This document shows, one piece after another, positions 57,243 through 64,000 of a DNA stretch of 64,000 nt; position 1 is the stretch's first letter; every line of letters begins with the position of its first letter. Both the position numbers and the translations under genes were made by a program. This stretch comes from Pseudoalteromonas sp. GTDB lineage: Bacteria; Pseudomonadota; Gammaproteobacteria; Enterobacterales; Alteromonadaceae. Location of the stretch: contig NZ_JAGYIU010000001.1 of the NCBI RefSeq assembly GCF_018402495.1, positions 992,001-1,056,000 of the forward strand, given 5' to 3'. Below the pieces are notes generated by a model. It had not been told where the DNA came from. It ran no database searches and saw only the letters and a program-made list of their open reading frames with translations.

Positions 57243-58541
57243 TTAAAAATAATAACCAATATTGATATTAAAGCGACGCTCGGTTTCGCTGCTGTCACCG
57301 GCAATAGAGCCACCAACAAACGGCATGTTTTTACCATGTACTAAGTCAAAGTAAGTGAATAAACCACCTGCCGCCACTGAAACACCCGTTACGTTCATCC
57401 AGGTATCTTTTGTGTTATCTGATTTATCGTAAATAGCACTATAGTCGTTATAAAACTGAAGATTAGTTACAGCGCCCCATTGCACCGGTACACTGTATGC
57501 CACGTTTGCACTCGACATTGTTGCCTCAGCAGCCATGCTATCGTAAAACGCGTAAGCACCTACCGCAATGCGATTTACATCATCAATATCGTAATTGTAT
57601 TCACCATGTTGTAGTTGGAAATTCCAAGGGCCCATATTACTGTTTAAATGTAATGCCCATGCGTTGTAATCACCTGCGCGATCATTTCCATCATGTAAAC
57701 CACCGGCAAGCGCAGAAACACCCACTTCTGTTTTACCACCTTCATGTTCTATATGGTAGCCATAACGTCCTACAAAGGTATTGTATTCGCCTATAGGATT
57801 GCCAGGTTCGTCGTAAACGCCATCACCCGCCTCTCTAAAACCGACAATATCATAGGAATAGCGGTCGCTACGGTCACTCACATAACCATCAACCCCACCT
57901 AATTCGTCATTTTTGAAAAAACCAAGATCAAGCTGCCAGTTATCGGCAATTTTACGTTTAAATAACACACCTAAGTCGTGATCGTCTTCTAAACCAACAT
58001 AGTAATTTGTACTAAAAAAGTAGTTGTGGGAGTTATAAGGCCAGTTACCAAAAGGAACCTGAGTAATACCTGCCTGAACTTGCCAGTCATCTGCAAAGTC
58101 GTACGCAGCATAGGCATATTTTACCGCGGTCATGTAATCGAAAAAGCGAATTTCAGCGTTTAGTTTTACATTACCCACGTCACCTGAAAAATTTAGACGA
58201 AATATATCAAAATCAAAATCGCCACCACGGTTTTTATTTCCATCATCATACGATGTATGGCTGTAGTTGGTACGAACAGCACCACCAACTTTAATACCTT
58301 GGGGTTTATGTTCATGCTTAGCCACTTTAACTTCAGCAACATCTTCTTTGCTTTCAATGGTACGGTTGATTGCTTCTTCGCTATTTTGCTCTGCTTTTGC
58401 AAGTTGTTTTTGTAAGCTTTCAACTTGCTTTTGTAAGCTACTTAATTGCTGTTTAACCTTATCAAGATCTGTATCTGCATGTGCCGGATGTGAAAAAACA
58501 ACCATAGCCACTGCCAGTGCTAAAGGTTTCATAGGTGTCAT
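57243..58541 (-). CDS. Outer-membrane porin with N-terminal coiled coil
   Basis: A 432-residue porin: signal peptide (to about residue 23), a short coiled coil (LDKVKQQLSSLQKQVESLQKQLAKAEQNSEEA), then a 16-strand-type barrel with repeated aromatic-girdle strands and YF at the very end (FNINIGYYF), the usual C-terminal BAM signal. The pattern resembles carbohydrate or phosphate-selective porins of Alteromonadales. The ligand is unknown. AAGGACAAATT precedes the ATG at 58541. Confidence 0.8.
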   Translation of the reverse strand: MTPMKPLALAVAMVVFSHPAHADTDLDKVKQQLSSLQKQVESLQKQLAKAEQNSEEAINRTIESKEDVAEVKVAKHEHKPQGIKVGGAVRTNYSHTSYDDGNKNRGGDFDFDIFRLNFSGDVGNVKLNAEIRFFDYMTAVKYAYAAYDFADDWQVQAGITQVPFGNWPYNSHNYFFSTNYYVGLEDDHDLGVLFKRKIADNWQLDLGFFKNDELGGVDGYVSDRSDRYSYDIVGFREAGDGVYDEPGNPIGEYNTFVGRYGYHIEHEGGKTEVGVSALAGGLHDGNDRAGDYNAWALHLNSNMGPWNFQLQHGEYNYDIDDVNRIAVGAYAFYDSMAAEATMSSANVAYSVPVQWGAVTNLQFYNDYSAIYDKSDNTKDTWMNVTGVSVAAGGLFTYFDLVHGKNMPFVGGSIAGDSSETERRFNINIGYYF

Positions 58542-58657
58542 AATTTGTCCTTGCTTGCCTTGTTGATATTATTAACTCGAACTTGGTCAGCGTGAGCTAA
58601 GTACCTGCTTGATTTTACATGTTGTTTTACAATGATAACTTATTTTTACAACTCTTC

Positions 58658-58674
58658 AATTACACTTTGTAATT
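58658..58674. promoter_or_regulatory. Palindrome upstream of the porin gene
   Basis: AATTACA-CTT-TGTAATT has perfect seven-base arms, about 120 bases before the porin ATG. The rest of the 58542-58854 spacer is AT-rich; no other site stands out. Confidence 0.3.
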
Positions 58675-58854
58675 TTGCACAACAGACTAGCAACACTCAA
58701 ATCACTTTTTTGCATGGTAAATATGAAAATTAATCATCGCTTTTGTTAATAAAAGCAGTAACTTGCAAAAATTAAAGTTTGAAAAACAATAAGGTGATTA
58801 TGGCCTTATTACTAATGTAGTATTATTTTAAAAATAAACTTAAGACCACAACAT

Positions 58855-59101
58855 ATGCAAAACAACACAACTTTCAACACCATTGCAACGTTAATTTTTA
58901 AACATCTTTATAATAATTTTCCAAGCCCATATCAATTAGATCCAGAGCAAATCATTGAAGATACATCAGATAAACAAGGTGAAGAAATTAAAGGAACTAT
59001 TGCGTTTCTTATTCACGAGGGATACATATTTACAACACCAAATACCACCTTTTTTACTAACCGAAAAAGGCTTTAGCAACGCATTGTGTCCAAAGTTTTA
59101 A
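58855..59101 (+). pseudogene. Small winged-helix-like protein with a T-tract frameshift
   Basis: Reads MQNNTTFNTIATLIFKHLYNNFPSPYQLDPEQIIEDTSDKQGEEIKGTIAFLIHEGYIFTTPNTTFFTNRKRL and stops at 59076. A shift by one base at the six-T run (59050-59055) would continue TFLLTEKGFSNALCPKF-stop to 59101, with the LLTEKG pattern typical of small winged-helix proteins; the corrected length is 81 codons. Either a real frameshift or a sequencing error. Function unknown; a strong terminator follows. Confidence 0.6.
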
Positions 59102-59131
59102 ACTCACCGCTTACAAAGCGATACCACAAAA

Positions 59132-59160
59132 AAAGCCCTAGCAATTAAAGCTAGGGCTTT
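59132..59160. terminator. Bidirectional terminator
   Basis: AAAGCCCTAGC (59132-59142) and GCTAGGGCTTT (59150-59160), loop seven, flanked by A and T runs. It serves the small gene before it and the minus-strand remnant after it. Confidence 0.8.
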
Positions 59161-59177
59161 ATAATGATTTTTAACGT

Positions 59178-59354
59178 TTATTTTTTCTCTTTTTCTAAAC
59201 GCTTTTTAAGACTCAATGCCGCATCGGCCGCCAGTAAGCACATAAATTCAGAACCATTATTTTTCTCCCCCAGCCCTGCACCTATAACAATTTTAGGCAC
59301 TAAGCGACTGTTACCTAAGCTCGTAAATACAACATTAACCTTTTTTGTAACGTG
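59178..59354 (-). pseudogene. 3' remnant of an unknown gene
   Basis: A minus-strand frame of 59 codons without a usable start, preceded by an in-frame TAA, encoding KKVNVVFTSLGNSRLVPKIVIGAGLGEKNNGSEFMCLLAADAALSLKKRLEKEKK. It reads like a real C-terminal end and lies just before a bidirectional terminator, but I cannot name the family. The upstream part seems to have been replaced by the AT-rich gene at 59381. Confidence 0.4.
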
Positions 59355-59380
59355 TTAATAATCAAAACATATTTTTATCT

Positions 59381-60244
59381 CTACATTTTTCTTATCACTA
59401 TTTTCGCCTCTTCATTTATTTCACTGCTAGGCATTCTTATAATTGCTTTAGCCAATTCCATATCAAAATTTAATGCTAACTCTTCGAAAAGCTCATTTTT
59501 AGTAATTTCATCATATTGGTAGATATTATTTATTAACCTTGATAACGCATTATTTATTATCTTAAATTCATTACTTAAACAAAAATGATAGCCTAAAAGT
59601 ATATTTAAACACTCTTCCTTATCTTTCATTTTTAAACAACGTTCAAAATCAGGTTTAATTTCCTCATTTATAGACACAACATAACGATGCAGTGCTGTAC
59701 TTACATAAAAGTCTTTATTAAAAATCAATGAAGCCATTTCAGCAGCTGTAACCTCGCCACTTCCTGAATTAAAATTATCACAAACATTATTAGTCAGTAA
59801 TTTTGATAAACTAATCCTATCAGCAGCACTAACTTTTCCATGTAATAAGTTAATTAAATCATTAGCAACGTTTGAGGACGTCCTTAAATCTATTTTTTTA
59901 TTTATCTTATCGTTTAAATTGTTAATTCTGCGAGAAAAAATTTCTAGAGAGTTTTTCTTTTTTTCTTCATTTAATTGTAGATTTAGCAAGTTTCTCGTTA
60001 ATTTCATTTCACTTTTTGTTGTTACCCAGGTCATCCAAAGTAAAACTATACTTACTAAAGCAAGAAAAGGTGAAATTAAACCATTCATTATTGTTGCAGT
60101 ATTATTCCATGCGCTTTGTGTATTTGAACGAATGGGAAATGCCTCCCTATACTCATTCAACAACAACAAGCAACATACAGACAAAGCAAACAGAATCAAA
60201 TACGGGGTTATTTTTCTTACAGTTTCTAATCCTTTGCTCAACAC
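59381..60244 (-). CDS. Two-helix membrane protein, possible phage-abortive-infection (putAbiC-like)
   Basis: A 287-residue protein with two N-terminal membrane helices (about 12-30 and 48-70), a short coiled coil (KSEMKLTRNLLNLQLNEEKKKNSLEIFSRRINNLNDKI) and a helical cytosolic domain rich in N, K and L. The layout, with WNNTATIMNGLISPFLALVSIVLLWMTWVTTKSEMKLTRNLL, resembles putative phage abortive infection proteins (putAbiC), but the similarity is weak and from memory. GTG start with a strong GGAGG seven bases before. Visibly more AT-rich than its neighbours, suggesting transfer. Confidence 0.55.
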   Translation of the reverse strand: MLSKGLETVRKITPYLILFALSVCCLLLLNEYREAFPIRSNTQSAWNNTATIMNGLISPFLALVSIVLLWMTWVTTKSEMKLTRNLLNLQLNEEKKKNSLEIFSRRINNLNDKINKKIDLRTSSNVANDLINLLHGKVSAADRISLSKLLTNNVCDNFNSGSGEVTAAEMASLIFNKDFYVSTALHRYVVSINEEIKPDFERCLKMKDKEECLNILLGYHFCLSNEFKIINNALSRLINNIYQYDEITKNELFEELALNFDMELAKAIIRMPSSEINEEAKIVIRKM

Positions 60245-60485
60245 TATCTAACCTCCGTAACACATATCTAAAAAAATGTAATAATACACTAAATAATTTT
60301 ATTAATAATAAGATTTAAACCATAAGTAATTTTTATAATATGTGAAATCTCAAGGTTGAGTTTTGATAACATTTTTAATCTAAATCTACAAACCTCTACT
60401 CCCCTATGCCATAATCTAAATAATTCATAAATTTAGTAACTTGGCGGTGTGTCAACCGCTTCAAGCTAACTTACAGGGTGTTTAA

Positions 60486-61931
60486 ATGGCTTATCCAGAA
60501 CAAAACCAACCTACAATCTACTGGCACGATTATGAGACTTGGGGGGCTAGCCCGCAAAAAGATAAGCCGAGCCAGTTTGCAGGTATACGCACCGATCTTG
60601 ATTTAAATATTATTGGCGAGCCGCTTATTGAGTACTGTAAGCCGCAAGCGGATTATTTACCCCACCCTGAGGCGTGTTTGATCACCGGCATAACGCCGCA
60701 AGTAGCAATGCAAAAAGGCTTAGTTGAGGCTGAATTTATTGCCAAAATTCATGCACAATTTAGCGTAGCCAATACCTGTGTAGCCGGCTATAACAGTATT
60801 CGATTTGATGATGAAGTAAGTCGATATAGCTTTTATCGTAACTTTTACGATCCGTATGAACGTGAATATAAAAACAATAACAGCCGTTGGGATATTATAG
60901 ATTTAGTGCGTGCTTGTTATGCGCTGCGCCCTGAAGGCATTGAGTGGCCGTTAAAAGAAGATGGTAGCCCTAGCTTTAAACTTGAGCATTTAACTGTCGC
61001 TAATGGCATTGAACATGGCGCAGCGCACGATGCATTAAGCGATGTTACAGCTACTATTGCGCTCGCAAAACTAATAAAAGAAAAGCAGCCTAAGTTGTAC
61101 AACTTCTTTTTTAGTCTTCGTGGTAAAAAAGCGCTCGCAGAATTGGTTGATGTGTTTAACATGACGCCATTAGTGCATACTTCGTCTCGTTTTTCAGCAA
61201 GCCAAGGCTGTACAACGTGGGTAGCACCTATGAGTTTTCATCCAGTAAATAAAAACGCGGTTATTTGTTTTGATTTAACCCAAAGCCCGCAAGTGCTGCT
61301 TGATTTAAATGTAGAAGAACTTCGTAAACGTTTGTACACCAAGCGGATTGATTTAGCTGAGGGTGATTTACCTGTCGGTTTAAAATTAGTACATTTAAAC
61401 AAGTGCCCTATTTTAGCGCCGGCTAAAACGCTACTGCCTGAAAACGCGGCTCGTTTAGGTATAGATCGTGAGCAATGCTTGGCAAATTTAGCTATTTTAA
61501 AAGCCCATACTGAGCTTCGTGATAAAGTCACTGAAGTATTTAATGAGCAAGGCGATTACAGCGCCACCACGAACGTAGATTACTTATTATATGATGGCTT
61601 TACTAGCCATGCTGATAAAGCTAAATTTGCGATTATTCGTGATGCAAAACCTGAAGACTTGGCAAGTTTAAAGCTTGAATTTGAAGATCCTAAATTTAAT
61701 ACTTTGTTGTTTAGATACCGTGCGCGTAACTGGCCACAAACACTTAATCAGCAAGAGCTTGACCAGTGGCGTCAATATTGTCAAAACAAGTTAATGCATG
61801 GCGAAGATCAACCGTCAATCAGCGCGCAGGATTTTATGATCACTCTTGAAAACCTAGCGCACGAACATGACGACAGCGAAAAAAATCTTACAATTTTAAA
61901 AGCCCTGTATAACTACGCACAAAGTATGTAA
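60486..61931 (+). CDS. sbcB: Exodeoxyribonuclease I
   Basis: A 481-residue 3'-5' single-strand DNA exonuclease. DEDD motifs: IYWHDYETWGASPQKDKPSQFAGIRTDLDLN (D, E), GYNSIRFDDEVSRYSFYRNFYDPY (D) and GAAHDALSDVTATIALAKLIK (HxxxxxD). The SH3-like and C-terminal helical domains follow to RYRARNWPQTLNQQELDQWRQYC. Full length. It works in recombination and mismatch repair. Terminator follows. Confidence 0.95.
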   Translation: MAYPEQNQPTIYWHDYETWGASPQKDKPSQFAGIRTDLDLNIIGEPLIEYCKPQADYLPHPEACLITGITPQVAMQKGLVEAEFIAKIHAQFSVANTCVAGYNSIRFDDEVSRYSFYRNFYDPYEREYKNNNSRWDIIDLVRACYALRPEGIEWPLKEDGSPSFKLEHLTVANGIEHGAAHDALSDVTATIALAKLIKEKQPKLYNFFFSLRGKKALAELVDVFNMTPLVHTSSRFSASQGCTTWVAPMSFHPVNKNAVICFDLTQSPQVLLDLNVEELRKRLYTKRIDLAEGDLPVGLKLVHLNKCPILAPAKTLLPENAARLGIDREQCLANLAILKAHTELRDKVTEVFNEQGDYSATTNVDYLLYDGFTSHADKAKFAIIRDAKPEDLASLKLEFEDPKFNTLLFRYRARNWPQTLNQQELDQWRQYCQNKLMHGEDQPSISAQDFMITLENLAHEHDDSEKNLTILKALYNYAQSM

Positions 61932-61958
61932 TTTGCTTTAGTTTATATAAGGCATGAT

Positions 61959-61993
61959 AAACGCGACGCTTTAACAATAAAGTGTCGCGTTTT
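61959..61993 (+). terminator. Terminator of sbcB
   Basis: Arms AAACGCGACGCTTTA (61959-61973) and TAAAGTGTCGCGTTT (61978-61992), near-perfect, loop four, then TTTTT. Confidence 0.82.
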
Positions 61994-62033
61994 TGTTTTA
62001 AGTAACTGAACCACCAAAAAGCTTAATCCACAA

Positions 62034-62133
62034 AGAGAAGCGAATGAGAAGTAAATGAGAAAACATAAACCAACATTTATTGTTTATGTTTATCACTCCC
62101 TCTAAAAGCGCAGCGCCTCTTCGCCTCTTTGTG
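62034..62133. repeat. Shared 26-mer and inverted partner
   Basis: 62034-62059 (AGAGAAGCGAATGAGAAGT...) repeats 45425-45450 with one change. At 62122-62133 CGCCTCTTTGTG is an inverted partial match to CACAAAGAGAAGCG at 62029-62042. Part of the 339-bp spacer 61932-62270, which otherwise holds the sbcB terminator and the hairpin at 62162-62236. Confidence 0.5.
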
Positions 62134-62161
62134 AACAATTAACTTTTATGGCCCTGCCCAT

Positions 62162-62236
62162 CACGCAAGCAAGCTTCGCGTCTACAAAACAACCATAAAT
62201 CTATATTTTGGGGTAGACGTAGAGCTTGCTCACGTG
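62162..62236. repeat. Long imperfect inverted repeat
   Basis: Two arms of about 24 bases, 62162-62185 and 62213-62236 (GCAAGCTTCGCGTCTAC against GTAGACGTAGAGCTTGC, ends CACG/CGTG), around a 27-base AT-rich loop, just after the stop of the beta-hydroxyacid dehydrogenase gene. Possibly a small REP/MITE-like unit rather than a simple terminator. Confidence 0.55.
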
Positions 62237-62270
62237 AAAAGCGCAGCTTTTAATTTTTACACGTGCAATG

Positions 62271-63152
62271 TTACTTTTTATGCAGTGCTTCTATGCGTGC
62301 AAGTAAGCTTGACGTATCGTATCGACCGCCGCCAAGAGCTTGAACATCAGCATAATATTGATCAACCATGGCCGTCATTGGCAGCGTTGCACCGTTATTT
62401 TTAGCTTCATCTAGGGCTATGCCTAAATCTTTACGCATCCAATCTACAGCAAAACCAAAGTCGTATTCGCCTGCCCACATTGTTTTGTAACGGTTTTCCA
62501 TTTGCCATGAACCGGCCGCACCTTTAGAAATGGTTTCAATTACTTTTTCGCCATCAAGCCCAGCTTGTTTAGCAAAATGTAAACCCTCAGCTAAACCTTG
62601 CACCACACCCGCAATACAAATTTGATTTACCATTTTACATAATTGCCCTGAGCCTACTTCACCTAAAAGCTGGCTAAAACGGCTAAATGCCGCCATAACA
62701 GGTTGTGCTTTAGCAAATATCGCTTCGCTTCCACCTGCCATTACGGTTAATACTCCGTTTTCGGCACCAGCTTGACCGCCAGATACGGGGGCGTCTATAA
62801 AATCAATACCTTGAACAGCCGCTTTTTCAGATACTTCACGCGCCACTTCAGCGGAGGTGGTGGTATGATCGATTAAAATTGCATTTTCGTGCATACCAGC
62901 TAACACACCATCATCGCCGTATACCACTGAGCGCAAATCGTCGTCATTACCTACGCACATAAATACCATGTCGGCACCGCTGGCCGCTTCGCGTGGAGTC
63001 GATGCAAAGCGTCCGTTAAACTCTTCAACCCATTTTTGCGCTTTAGCTGGCGTACGGTTGTAAACACACACATTATGCCCCGCTTTTGCTAAATGCCCTG
63101 CCATGGGATAACCCATTACGCCTAAACCTATAAATGCAATTTCAACTGACAT
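62271..63152 (-). CDS. Beta-hydroxyacid dehydrogenase (HIBADH/GarR family)
   Basis: A 293-residue NAD(P)-dependent oxidoreductase of the 3-hydroxyisobutyrate dehydrogenase family. FIGLGVMGYPMAGHLAKAGHNVCVYNRTPAKAQ is the Rossmann motif, DAPVSGGQAGAENGVLTVMAGG the substrate loop, GSGQLCKMVNQI contains the catalytic lysine. R after N in VYNRT suggests NADP. Substrate (hydroxyisobutyrate, tartronate semialdehyde or succinic semialdehyde) cannot be decided from sequence alone. Confidence 0.88.
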   Translation of the reverse strand: MSVEIAFIGLGVMGYPMAGHLAKAGHNVCVYNRTPAKAQKWVEEFNGRFASTPREAASGADMVFMCVGNDDDLRSVVYGDDGVLAGMHENAILIDHTTTSAEVAREVSEKAAVQGIDFIDAPVSGGQAGAENGVLTVMAGGSEAIFAKAQPVMAAFSRFSQLLGEVGSGQLCKMVNQICIAGVVQGLAEGLHFAKQAGLDGEKVIETISKGAAGSWQMENRYKTMWAGEYDFGFAVDWMRKDLGIALDEAKNNGATLPMTAMVDQYYADVQALGGGRYDTSSLLARIEALHKK

Positions 63153-63272
63153 AAAAATGACCTAATAAAATGATAACGTACAAAATCAAACACGATTATG
63201 TCAATCGATGAATAAAAAAGCGAATTAAAATCTTTTAAAATTTCCTTTATAAGGGAATTAAGTAGGTAACCT

Positions 63273-63815
63273 ATGGATAGTATTTATCAATTTAACGCAC
63301 CACTTTGTAATAACAATAATTTTCCTTTGAGCCAGTTAAAAGGAAAAACGGTTCTTATTGTTAACACAGCAAGCAAATGTCATTTTTCTGCGCAATTATG
63401 CGCGCTTGAAAAGCTATATCAACAATACAAAATCGATGGTTTTACTATTTTAGCTTTTCCCTGTAATCAGTTTGATAAAAACGAACCATTAGAGGGAATG
63501 GCCATTAAAGACTACTATCAAAAACATTTTTCAATTAATTTTGAGGTGTTTAACAAGGTTATGGTAAATGGCCCCGATACACACCCACTGTTTAGTTATT
63601 TAAAGTCTCATACACGGGGTATTGCACAAAACCGAGCAATAAAGTGGAATTTCACCAAGTTTTTAGTAAATGCACAAGGACAGCTTGTTGCGCGCTATGC
63701 ACCACGCACTAAACCTGAATCATTACATAATGTAATAAGAAGCTGTATTGAGTCAACGGCCACTACAAAAACACCTACGTCTGGCTTTAGCTCCGGTACA
63801 TCAATGGTAAAATAA
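63273..63815 (+). CDS. Glutathione peroxidase
   Basis: A 180-residue thiol peroxidase with the catalytic tetrad C36 (NTASKCHFSAQ), Q66 region (FPCNQFDKNEP), W125 and N126 (KWNFTKFLV). The usual GFT after the cysteine is HFS, and a second cysteine C43 is present close by. It reduces peroxides using glutathione or thioredoxin. Starts 120 bases after the divergent dehydrogenase gene. Confidence 0.9.
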   Translation: MDSIYQFNAPLCNNNNFPLSQLKGKTVLIVNTASKCHFSAQLCALEKLYQQYKIDGFTILAFPCNQFDKNEPLEGMAIKDYYQKHFSINFEVFNKVMVNGPDTHPLFSYLKSHTRGIAQNRAIKWNFTKFLVNAQGQLVARYAPRTKPESLHNVIRSCIESTATTKTPTSGFSSGTSMVK

Positions 63816-63899
63816 AGCTGTAAAATAATAACAACAGTGAAGCATCTGTAGTAAGAATAGTTTATGGTAATAAAATGATTAATTAATTGGAGCCTGTGA

Positions 63900-64000
63900 A
63901 TGAACATTGCTTTTTTTAGTGCTCAAAAATATGAGCGCTCTTTTTTTGAGCAAAGCTTAAATGGCTATTCTAGTATCACTATTACTTATTTTGAGCAAAG
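63900..64000 (+). CDS. ldhA: LdhA-like 2-hydroxyacid dehydrogenase, N-terminal part
   Basis: The gene runs off the right edge; the first 33 codons read MNIAFFSAQKYERSFFEQSLNGYSSITITYFEQ. The opening (xxIAFFSAQKYERSFFEQ) matches D-lactate dehydrogenase LdhA, the fermentative NADH enzyme. GGAG lies about 11 bases before the ATG. Too short for firm assignment. Confidence 0.65.
   Translation, partial: MNIAFFSAQKYERSFFEQSLNGYSSITITYFEQ

Noticed and set aside
59164..59358. Plus-strand 64-codon frame
   Set aside because: The minus strand reads better as protein and ends at a terminator; the plus frame starts inside the terminator region.
59919..60318. Plus-strand frames opposite the AT-rich membrane gene
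   Set aside because: No ribosome site; the minus strand has a strong GGAGG and sensible membrane topology.

Overview
This 64 kb window looks like a chromosomal stretch of a marine gammaproteobacterium, most likely Pseudoalteromonas. The support is protein character (Alteromonadales-type TonB receptor, COG3014/YcfL/LpoB lipoprotein cluster, DUF3718, DUF2987 and DUF4826 proteins), moderately AT-rich DNA with AT-rich spacers, and E. coli-like gene pairs such as yfbV next to ackA-pta. The genus is inferred from recognition; no search was run. I see no rRNA, tRNA, CRISPR array, integrase or prophage.

Layout. 1-5.6 kb: end of a CPBP membrane protease, scpB-rluB, a DUF3718 secreted protein, xthA, a COG3235-type membrane protein and rlmA. 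5.6-9.2 kb: yfbV diverging from ackA-pta (acetyl-CoA/acetate overflow). 9.3-12.5 kb: a tight five-gene run of ACT-domain protein, EIIA-Glc-like protein without its phospho-histidines, ArsC/YffB-like protein, dapE and an M15 peptidase. 12.5-21.7 kb: DMT transporter, four-gene envelope lipoprotein operon including LpoB, DUF4826, secreted M28 peptidase, ABC exporter and YddG-type exporter. 21.8-24.7 kb: a scar region with an intact IS30-family element, MAPEG protein, degenerate MITE-like repeat, chemoreceptor fragment and a remnant with stops. 24.7-35 kb: FAD oxidoreductase, AI-2E-family permease, YfcH, a membrane diguanylate cyclase, DUF2987/Bax pair, dGTPase, prolyl oligopeptidase and Mpo1-like protein. 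35-45 kb: TonB receptor, ilvE, a fatty-acid desaturase/ferredoxin reductase operon with two FabR/DesT-like palindromes at its promoter, PQQ-type sugar dehydrogenase, small proteins, SDR and a second Mpo1-like protein. 45-53 kb: orphan coiled-coil protein, LysR/SbtA divergent pair, MFS transporter, a MITE and a helD helicase gene cut by a second IS30 copy. 53-64 kb: pirin-YqjG-DoxX operon with divergent LysR, a porin, small and broken genes, an AT-rich membrane gene that resembles putative abortive-infection proteins, sbcB, a beta-hydroxyacid dehydrogenase, glutathione peroxidase and the start of an LdhA-like gene.

Most of the window is ordinary housekeeping and transport. Recent mobile-element activity is its clearest special feature. 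Two IS30 copies carry different 3-bp target duplications (ATC and GGT); the second splits helD so precisely that removing it together with one GGT restores the reading frame, and its own transposase is frameshifted. A TA-flanked MITE sits inside what was a 12-bp hairpin between convergent genes. I found no convincing multi-gene undescribed system. The best leads are the EIIA-like protein lacking both active-site histidines, the AT-rich possible defence gene beside sbcB, and the operator pair of the desaturase operon.
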